From Glandiceps talaboti (lineage: Eukaryota > Hemichordata > Enteropneusta > Spengelidae): DNA of 43,500 nt. The stretch's first letter is position 1, and each line of letters opens with the position of its first letter. The translations under genes were made by a program, and so were the position numbers. Shown piece after piece: positions 26,425-37,800 of this stretch. Below the pieces are notes generated by a model that was given only the letters and a program-made list of their open reading frames with translations, had not been told where the DNA came from and did no database searches. The stretch is from the NCBI RefSeq assembly GCF_964340395.1, contig NC_135565.1, positions 11,804,242 to 11,847,741 of the forward strand, in the 5' to 3' direction.

Positions 26425-27857
26425 TACCTGTCTTTATATCAATGGAAAAATAATCAGTATCAACGCTGTATTTTACTATTCCATTGCTGCCTGCGTCTGG
26501 GTCAACCGCAGTCACCGTCATGACACTAGTTCCAATAATAACTTCCTCGTCCTGGTTTCCGATATAATTGCTTTCACTAAACATGGGTTTATTGTCGTTG
26601 ACGTCGACAATATTGATGGACACTTCGGTATAGTTTGACAGTATGGGAATGCCGTAGTCAGTAGCTGACACATTCAGTGTAAAGCTGGCCGTAGTTTCCC
26701 TATCAAGAATATCTATGACTACAAGCTCCCCAGAGTTTCTGTTTATGCTGAACCTTCCACCACTGCCAGACATAATAGCATAACTGATCTTTGCATTATT
26801 ACCAATATCAGCGTCAGTTGATGTTAAAGTATCTATTATTGAATTTACAGTCACATTTTCAAATATTTCATAATGGTATTCATTTTGTTCAAACGCTGGG
26901 TAATTATCATTAACATCCAATATGGTGATGGTCAATGGCGCCATAGCTTGTAAAGCGCCCTCACTGCCATCGCGGTCATAGGCTGTTATCAGCAATTCAT
27001 ATGCTTCTCGGGTCTCACGGTCTAAACTCAACATACCTATGTCACCAGTCGTGGTAACAATGCCAGTTTGTTCGTCAATTCGAAATTGCTCTGCACCGTT
27101 GCCACTTAGAGAGTATACAATAGACGCGTTGAAATTGTAATCCCGATCGGTTGCAGAAATGACGTTATCCTGTTGATGTGACGGGAAAACGGAAGAAGTT
27201 ATCTATTGTACCGCTTTACGTCAACGGCAAAATCTATGTGCGGGAAAACGGAGGACGTTATCCCGTTTTACGTCGACGGTTAAATCTGTGTCTACTCCAG
27301 CGTTTTCAATACCAATGGGTAACTAAGTTCCAATCCAAGTAATGTTCTTATTAGAAGTATAATTTATATAATTTAATCTATTGCTTATTTTTTCTGTTCA
27401 CCAGATTTTAAAACGTGCTGGCTCTTTTTTTGAAAACCACAAAGACTAAAAAGAACAATTATTTCTGAATACGATATAATAATACATTTTGAGCAATCTA
27501 AATTATGCATGAATAATATACTGCTACATTTCTAGATCACATTTACTTCAGATTCATATTTTGAATATCTGAAAAACTATAATTAGAATTATTTATTTTC
27601 TTCTCTATGACTGTAATATTGATGTCTACCGTAAAAGGGTACCTAATTGAAAGGGATGTAATGTCTGTATCAATAGGAGTCAAGACTTACCAAATCAACC
27701 TGGGTATTAACATCCGAGTTTTCAAATATAGATCCCAAATATTGTTGTAGGGAAAACTCAGGGTTGTTGTCATTCTCGTCTAATACTGAGATTAATAATT
27801 CAGCAGCCACCTAAAAGATAGAACACTGGTCATTACCATAGGAGGCATTGATCAAGG

Positions 27858-27906
<49 letters not shown>

Positions 27907-27971
27907 GCAGGCAGGCAGGCAGGCAGGCTGGCAGGCAGGCAGACAGACAGACAGACAGACAAATGTATGTA

Positions 27972-28002
<31 letters not shown>

Positions 28003-28785
28003 ACTTAGCATTTTCATTCAATTTCTATAATAATCAGAAAAACACCCGTCAAGACTTTTCACTCAGAGTTGAGCTGCCCCAGTAGCCTAATCTATAACAC
28101 CATTAGTAATATCAATACAAATATTGAGTCACGTGACAAAATTATTATCATCCATGAGATTTACCTTTGGTCACCACACTAATAAGTTTTATGGTTTGGG
28201 CCAACTTTACATATTAGGCGTGATAGATAGATTCAATCTGACTACCCTTAAAATATGAGGAGTGATAAATTTATTAACTGAAAAACCAACTGGAAGAATG
28301 GGTACCTTGAAGTGGAATGTGTAAACAAATAGGTCATTGAGTAAACCTAGACTATATATAATGGTGAAAAACGTATCTGTGTTATTGCAGGTTTTTAGAA
28401 CTATTCGCAAGATCTTGTAACACGTGTGAAAGTAAGCATCTATCTACTCACGGGATCCTCCAAACATGCAGAATCATCTTCAAGGAAAGTAACGACTTCA
28501 TACCTGAAGTTCAGCCTCTTTTCTCTGTCCAATACTTTCTGTGTAACTACTTCACCCTTGGTTGTCACCATAGGAAAACAACACAACAAGGTTAACTTTA
28601 TACTACAACTTACAAGATAGTGTCAATGCAATGATATCTTGATCTTGATTCACGAGAGCTTAATATGCATAAATGAATGGAGAGTCGCAAAGACTTCAAT
28701 TTATCAATTTATCAAAAACGACGCGACAAAATAGTAATGAAATTTAAAAAAAAAAAATTTCAATTAGCCTATTCCAAGGAAATTA

Positions 28786-28879
<94 letters not shown>

Positions 28880-31800
28880 CTATCTTATACATTGCATTTT
28901 TGAACAAAAACATATATACGAAAATATACCCACTGTAGTATCATTTATCTTGAAATTGGTCACATTTGACTCTGCAAACCCATAGCGTAGAGTAAATCCA
29001 TCATACCCAGTTGCCACAACAACCGTAATAAAGGTACCGACTGGTTGATTTTCATATACAGTGCAGTTCTCATACGTTCGACCACCCGGATCCACTTTTG
29101 CTTCGGTCATTGTCATCCTAACAATAGTATCGTAGTCGGCTAACAACCCTCCACCATCTTGTACACCTACGCTTATTTCGAGAACTCCATTTGTGATCCC
29201 AATCCCACTGTCTTGCATGTCACTTATAATCAAAGTTTGGCTGTTTACGAGTATATTGCTATCCATGAAGAAAAATGAGTTTGCTGGGTATCTAACAAAA
29301 TGTGATAGTGTCCCGTTCTCTCCTTGGTCCGGGTCCAGTGCATCCAATATCAGAATCAATGAATCTGACGGTGTGTACTCTAACACTTTGACAGAATGCA
29401 ATAATGAGATAAATTCGGGTTTGTTGTCATTCACATCAAGAACTGTAACTTGAATTGGAACTTGTTTTAGTATGTATGGACTGTACCAAACAACATCAAT
29501 TGTGAAGGTGAATGAATCAGTTATCTCTCTATCTATAGCATTGTCTGTGGTGAGTATAAGCCCGTCTTCATTCACATCAAAATATTGCCTTGCATATTCC
29601 TCCTGGATGCTATAAGATGGCTCCCTCAAATTTGCACCTTCATCTGAGATATCACCTACCAGTGTACCCTCACTAGAGTGTTCTTGGACATTGAATTGAT
29701 ACCAATTACTTCCACACCAAGTAATGTTGGTAGCATTAGAATGCGATATGTCTGGTGTAGTGTATGCATCAGTCATAACTGTAGTTGACCCGGTGCTGTA
29801 AAGGGTTGCTGTGCTTGGTTGGATGACAGATGTTGCTGATTGGGAGGTGTGTGTCTCAGTGACGGTTGTTCCCCTCTGTGGTGTTGTTGATGACGTAGTC
29901 CCTGGGATGGTGGTACCATCAGTACCAATACTCTTAGACTCAGTCACTGGTGTGTTCATTGTAGAGGTGTCTGTGTTTAACTTAGGTGTGCTTGACAGGG
30001 CAGTGGATTTTGACTTCGAGGTCGTCCCTGTAGACGTGCCTCCTGGTATAGGATTATTGGTGGATGTCACAGGAAACGTGTTGGGTGTCACACCTAGTGT
30101 ATTGGGCGTCACCACCAATGTGTTGTGTGTCACCAATGTAGTGCTATTCTTCTCTGTGTTATCTGTACTTGTCATAGTGTTGTTTTGATCTGTGGTTATT
30201 GAAATGGTGTCTATACGTGTACCGACTACACTTGACTTGACTGCTGTACCTGTCTTGGCTATAGTGGTGTCTGATGTAACACTGCCACTCGTACTGGAAT
30301 CTGTAGTCGTTGTATCCTCTGGGATAGTTAAATTCTGTGTGCTTATTATCTTGTCTTCAGGTATGGATGTTATCATTGGGATGGTGGTTCTTTGGCTGCT
30401 GGTTGTCTTCGTCTCTAATTCGCGTGTGGTGACTAGGGTGGTGGCTGAAATATCTAGGGTTGTATCTTCAACGGTTTTAGAACGCATTGGTGATGAGTTG
30501 AGTTCTTTAGTGAGTAAGTCTGTGCTGCTAAGCATGGGGTCATTAGTAGTTGTGGTTAATCGACTTGGGTCTGTGGAAACCATTGCACTGGTTGATGGTA
30601 CGTTTGTAGTTACTGCAATTGTTTCTGGAGTTAATGTTTCCGTACTTGATTTGTTAATGGTGTTTTCTTTTGTAGTACTTGCATTTTGGTCAGAAGAGGT
30701 GGCCATTACAGTTATAGTAGTGTAGTCCGCTGTAGTGGCTTCATTCATTTGTGTTGTTGGTGCCTCTGAGGTTGCAATGTTTGTCCTGGTGGTGACTATA
30801 GTTCCATCTATTGTATGTTCATCTGTGTTAATTTTAATTTGCTCAGTGGTGGATGTCATTATAGATGTCGACACATCGTTTGTATTGATAGTACTTGGAG
30901 GTTGAGTTGTTGCTTCAGCATTTGGTGAAGTAGTTGTTCGTAACTCAAAGTTTGTTGTTTGAGCATTCGTGGTTGGTACGTTTGATGTCGTGTTTGTTTT
31001 ATCTGTGGGAGATTTGTTGGTATTCGTGGTGAATTGGTATATTGTTGATTTATCAGCATTAGTACTAACATGTTGTACAGTTGTGACTGCCATCACTGTA
31101 GTTGTAGCCAACTCATTGGTTGTTGTGACAGAATTTGTGGTGGCTACATTAGTTATAGTTGCTTCCTCTGTGTCCAGCTGGTAGGGATTAGTTGTTAATT
31201 GGTTTGTTGAAGATACATCTACGACAGTACTTGTACCATTTTGTACAGTGGTGGCAGCTACTATGGGAGTTGTGTTTACGTTAAAGTTTGTTGTGAGAGA
31301 TTTTGTAGTCACTGCATTTGATGTCGTAGCTGATCCCTCTGTACTAAAGTTATTAGGATTAGTCGTAACTTTGTTTATTGTTGATGCATCTGCATATGTA
31401 CTTACATCATTGGCTATGGTTGTGGCAGCCGATGTGGTAGTTGCATTGGGCTCAAACTTGGTTGTTACAGAATTACTGCTGGCAGCATGTGATGTTGTAG
31501 CTTCTTCCTCCGTGCTCAGTTGTTGAGGTTGAGTGGTGAATCGGTTTATTGATGATGTATCTATGTCAGATGTGACACCCTTTTCGGTAGTTTTATCAAA
31601 TTGACTGTTCGTTGTTATATACTTCTTTGTGGCTGTATTTGATGTTTTGGATGCTTCCTCTGTACTCAAGTTGTGGAGACTGCTGGTAATCTGATAAGTT
31701 GTAGATGCATCTCTGCCGGTACTAACACTATTTTGTACAGTTGTGGCAACTATTTCGGTCGTTGTGTCCATCTCATTGTTTGTTGTTATAGAGTTTGTAG

Positions 31801-34800
31801 TGCTTATATTGGAGGTAGTTGCTTCCTCCGTGTGCAATTTGTTAGGATTAGTGGTTGTCTGGTCTACGGTAGATGCTTCTTTGCCTGTAGTAACATCACT
31901 TTGTACAGGATGAGTGACCATTACATTAGTTGTGTTAAATTTAATGTTTGTTGTGACTACATTTGTGGTGTCAGTATTTGGCGTTTTACTTGCTCCATCA
32001 GTACTGAATTCGTTTGGATTGGTAGAGAATTTGTTTATTGTAGATTTGTATGCATCAGTACTGACATTGTTTTGTATGGTCGTGACAGCCATTTCAGTAG
32101 TTTTTGTAGTTGCACCATTTGTAGTGGTTGCATTTAATATTGTCGTTGCTTCCTCTGTGCTAGGTTTTTGGGGAATTGTAGATAATGCCTCCACTGTGGA
32201 TGTATCTGCGTCTGTACTGACACTATTTTCTACAGTAGAGGTAGCCATTCCCGTAGTTGTGTCGAGCCCAATGTTTGTTGTGACAGAATTTGTGGTGGTT
32301 GCAATTATTGTCGTAGCTGCTTCATCTGTAGTTAATTCGTGTGGACTAGTGGTGAATTGATGTATTGTAGATTTATATGTGTCAGTAGTAATATAATTCT
32401 GTGCAGTTGTGGCATCCTTTTCGGTAGTTTTATTAAACCAAATGTTCGTTGTTTTAGACTTCATGGTGGAGGCATTTGACATCATGGTTGCTTCCTCTGT
32501 GCTCGCTTTGTGGGGATTGGTGGTGATCTGATTTATTGTAGATGTGTCTCTACCTGTGCTAATATTTTGAACAGTTGTGGTGGTTGCCATTGCGGTAGTT
32601 GTGTCAATCTCGGTCTTTGCTGTGACAGAATTCCTGGTAGCATCATCTGATTTGGTTGCTTCCTCTGTGCTCAGTATGTTTGGACTAGTGGTGAACTGGT
32701 CACTTGTAAACACATCCGTGTCAGTACTAACATCATTTACTACTGTGGTGGCAAACATTTCGATGGTTGTATCGGCATCAAATTCTGTTGTTATAGACTT
32801 TGTGGTCACTGCATTTGATGTTGTAGTTGCTTCCTCTGTGCTCAGCTTGTAGGGAGTGGTTAATTGGTTTCTTGTAGATGCGTCTTCGACAGTGCTTATA
32901 TCATTTTGTACAGTTGTGGAAGCCAACAAAATGGTTGTGTCATCTTTAAAGTTTGTTGTGGAAGACTTTGTAGTCACTGTATTTGATGTCATTGTTGATT
33001 CATCTGTGTTAGACCTGTAAGGCGTAGTTGATAAAAAGCCTAGTGTAGATTTGTCAGTGTCCGTACTGACACCATTTTGGAGAGTTGTAGAAATCAGTTT
33101 GTTAGTTGTGTGTAACTTAGTATTTGTAGTTTTAACATTTGGCATCGTAGTTGATTCGTCTGTGGTAAACCTGTTTCGATTAGTTGTAAATTTGTTAGTT
33201 GTAGATTTCTCTTTGCCAGTACTGTTATCATTTTGTGGAGTAGTAGCCATTATTGGAGTTGTATCAAACCCAATATTTGTTGTTGAAGAATTTGTAGTAG
33301 TTGCATTTGATATCGTTGTTGCTTCCACTGTGCTCAATATGTGCTTATTAGTGGTAGATTGGTTTATTGTAGATATATCTACAGCAGTACTCATATCATC
33401 TTGTACAGCTGTGGTAGCCATTTCTGTAGTTTTGGAAAACTCAATGTCTGTTGTGACAGAATTTGTGGTAGCTGAATTTGACATCATGGTTGCTTCCTCT
33501 GTGCTAGCTTTGTGGGCATTGGTGGTTAATTGATTTGTTGTAGATGAGTCTCTGCCTGTAATAATATTTTGGACAGTGGTGGTTGCCTTTACGGTAGTTG
33601 TGTCAAACCCAGTCCCTGCTGTGACAGAATGTGTGGTGACAGCATTTGACGTGGCTGATTCCTCTGTATTCCATGTGTTTGGACTAGTGGTGAACTGGTT
33701 AATTGTAGACACATCTGTGTCAGTACTGACATCATTTTCTACTGTGGTGGCAAACATTTCGATGGTTGTGTCAACATCAAATTCTGTTGTTCTCGAGTTT
33801 GTGGTCACTGCATTTGATGTTGTAGTTGCTTCCTCTGTGGTCAGCTTGTAGGGATTAGTGGTTGTTAGTCGGTTTATCGTAGATATGTCTGCGACAGTGC
33901 TTATACTATTTTGTACAGTTGTGTGAGCCATGGAGGTAGTTGTGTCGACATCAAACTCTGTTGTGAATGACTTTGTGGTCGATGCATTTGATGTCGGAGT
34001 TGCTTCCTCTGTGCTAAACCAGTCAGGGGTAGTCGATAATGAGTCTATTGTAGATTTATTAGTGTCTGTACTGACATCATTTTGGAGAGTTGTGGCAGCC
34101 ATTTTGTTAGTTGTGTGTAACTCAGTATTTGTGGTGACAGAATTTGTGGAGGCAGCATTTGCCATCGTGGTTGATTCCTCTGTGGTGAATCCGTTTTGAT
34201 TGGTTGTGAATATTGTAGATTTGCCTTCATTAGTACTGTCGTCATTTCGTGGAGTAGTATCCATTATTTGAGTTGTGTCCAACTCTGTCTTTGTTGTTTT
34301 AAAATCGGTGGTAGTTGTACCTGATGTCGTCGTTTCTTCCACTGTGCTCAATATGTGCAGATTAGTGGTAGATTGGTTTATTGTAGATATATCTACAGCA
34401 GTACTCATATCATCTTGTACAGCTGTGGTAGCCATTTCTGTAGTTTTGGAAAACTGAATGTATGTTGTGTCAGAATTTGTGGTAGCTGAATTTGATATCA
34501 TGGTTGCTTCCTCTGTGCTTGCTTTGTGGGCATTGGTGGTGAATTGATTTGTTGTAGATGCGTCTCTGCCTGTAATAATATTTTGGACAGTGGTGGTTGC
34601 CTTTACGGTAGTTGTGTCAAACTCAGTCCCTGCTGTGACAGAATGTGTGGTGACAGCATTTGATGTGGCTGATTCCTCTGTATTCCATGTGTTTGGACTA
34701 GTGGTGAACGGGTTAATTGTAGATACATCTGTGTCAGTACTAACATCATTTTCTTCTGTGGTGGCAAACATTTCGATGGTTGTGTCAACATCAAATTCTG

Positions 34801-37800
34801 TTGTTCTCGAGTTTGTGGTCACTGCATTTGATGTTGTAGTTGCTTCCTCTGTGGTCAGCTTGTATGGATTAGTGGTTGTTAGTCGGTTTATCGTAGATAC
34901 GTCTGTGACAGTGCTTATACTATTTTGTACAGTTGTGTGAGCCATGGACGTAGTTGTGTCAACATCAAATTCTGTTGTTCTCGAGTTTGTGGTCACTGCA
35001 TTTGATGTTGTAGTTGCTTCCTCTGTGGTCAGCTTGTAGGGATTAGTGGTTGTTAGTCGGTTTATCGTAGATACGTCTGTGACAGTGCTTACACTATTTT
35101 GTACAGTTGTGTGAGCCATTGAGGTAGTTGTGTCGACATCAAACTCTGTTGTGAATGACTTTGTGGTCACTGCATTTGATGTCGGAGTTGCTTCCTCTGT
35201 GCTAAACCAGTCAGGGGTAGTCGATAATGAGTCTATTGTAGATTTATTAGTGTCTGTAGTGACATCATGTTGGAGAGTTGTGGCAGACATTTTGTTAGTT
35301 GTGTGTAACTCAGTATTTGTGGTGACATAATTTATGGAGGCAGCATTTGGCATCGTGGTTGATTCCTCTGTGGTGAATCCGTTTTGATTGGTTGTGAATA
35401 TTGTAGATTTGCCTTCATTAGTACTGTCGTCATTTTGTGGAGTAGTATCCATTATTTGAGTTGTGTCAAACTCTGTCTTTGTTGTTTTAAAATCGGTGGT
35501 CGTTGCACCTGATGTCGTCGTTTCTTCAACTGTGCTCAATATGTGCAGATTAGTGGTAGATTGGTTTATAATTGTAGATTTATCTACAGCAGTACTGATA
35601 TCATCTTGTACAGCTGTGGTAGTCATTTCTGTAGTTTTGGAAAACTCAATGTCTGTTGTGACAGAATTTGTGGTAGCTGAATTTGATATCATGGTTGCTT
35701 CCTCTGTGCTTGCTTTGTGGGCATCGGTGGTGAATTGATTTGTTGTAGATGCGTCTCTGCCTGTACTAATATTTTGAACAGTGGTGGTTGCCTTTACGGT
35801 AGTTGTGTCAAACTCAGTCTCTGCTGTGACAGAATTTGTGGTGACAGCATTTGATGTGGTTGATTCCTCTGTATTCAATGTGTTTGGATTAGTGGTGAAC
35901 TGGTCAATTGTAGACACATCTGTGTCAGTACTAACATCATTTTCTACTGTGGTGGCAAACATTTCGATGGTTGTGTCAACATCAAATTCTGTTGTTATAG
36001 ACTTTGTGGTCACTGCATTTGATGTTGTAGTTGCTTCCTCTGTGCTCAGCTTGTAGGAATTAGTGGTTGTTGGTCGGTTTATCGTAGATATGTCTGCGAC
36101 AGTGCTTATACTATTTTGTACAGTCGTGGGAGCCATCGAGGTGGTTGTGTGTAACTCAGTATTTGTGGTCACAGAATTTATGGAGGCAGCATTTGGCATC
36201 GTGGTTGATTCCTCTGTGGTGAATCCGTTTTGATTGGTTGTGAATATTGTAGATTTGCCTTCATTAGTACTGTCGTCATTTTGTCGAGTAGTATCAATTA
36301 TTTGAGTAGTGACCAACTCTGTCTTTGTTGTTTTAAAATCGGTGGTAGTTGCACCTGATGTCGTCGTTTCTTCCACTGTGCTCAATATGTGCAGATTAGT
36401 GGTAGATTGGTTTATTGTAGATTTATCTACAGCAGTACTCATATCATCTTGTACAGCTGTGGTAGCCATTTCTGTAGTTTTGGAAAACTCAATGTCTGTT
36501 GTGACAGAATTTGTGGTAGCTGGATTTGATATCATGGTTGCTTCCTCTGTGCTAGCTTTGTGGGCATTGGTGGTTAATTGATTTGTTGTAGATGCGTCTC
36601 TGCCTGTACTAATATTTTGGGCAGTGGTGGTTACCTTTACGGTAGTTGTGTCAAACTCAGTCTCTGCTGTGACAGAATTTGTGGTGACAGCATTTGATGT
36701 GGTTGATTCCTCTGTATTCAATGTGTTTGGATTAGTGGTGAACTGGTCAATTGTAGACACATCTGTGTCAGTACTAACATAATTTTCTACTGTGGTGGCA
36801 AACATTTCGATGGTTGTGTAAACATCAAATTCTGTTGTTCTAGACTTTGTGGTCACTGCATTTGATGTTGTAGTTGCTTCCTCTGTGCTCAGCTTGTAGG
36901 GATTAGTGGTTGTTGGTCGGTTTATCGTAGATATGTCTGCGACAGTGCTTACACTATTTTGTACAGTTGTGGAAGCCATCAAAGTGGTTGTGTCGACATC
37001 AAACTCTGTTGTGAATGACTTTGTGGTCACTGCATTAGATGTCGGAGTTGCTTCCTCTGTGCTAAACCAGTCAGGGGTAGTCGATAATGAGTCTATTGTA
37101 GATTTATTAGTGTCTGTAGTGACATCATTTTTGAGAGTTGTGGCAGCCATTTTGTTAGTTGTGTGTAACTCAGTATTTGTGGTCACAGAATTTATGGAGG
37201 CAGCATTTGGCATCGTGGTTGATTCCTCTGTGGTGAATCCGTTTTGATTGGTTGTGAATATTGTAGATTTGCCTTCATTAGTACTGTCGTCATTTTGTGG
37301 AGTAGTATCAATTATTTGAGTAGTGTCCAACTCTGTCTTTGTTGTTTTAAAATCGGTGGTCGTTGCACCTGATGTCGTCGTTTCTTCAACTGTGCTCAAT
37401 ATGTGCAGATTAGTGGTAGATTGGTTTATTGTAGATTTATCTACAGCAGTACTCATATCATCTTGTACAGCTGTGGTAGCCATTTTTGTAGATTTGGAAA
37501 ACTCAATGTCTGTTGTGACAGAATTTGTGGTAGCTGAATTTGATATCATGGTTGCTTCCTCTGTGCTTGCTTTGTGGGCATTGGTGGTGAATTGATTTGA
37601 TGTAGATGCGTCTATGCCTGTAGTAATATTTTGGACAGTGGTGGTTACCTTTACGGTAGTTGTGTCAAACTCAGTCTCTGCTGTGACAGAATTTGTGGTG
37701 ACAGCATTTGATGTGGCTGATTCCTCTGTATTCCATGTGTTTGGACTAGTTGTGAACTGGTCAATTGTAGACACATCTGTGTCAGTACTAACATCATTTT

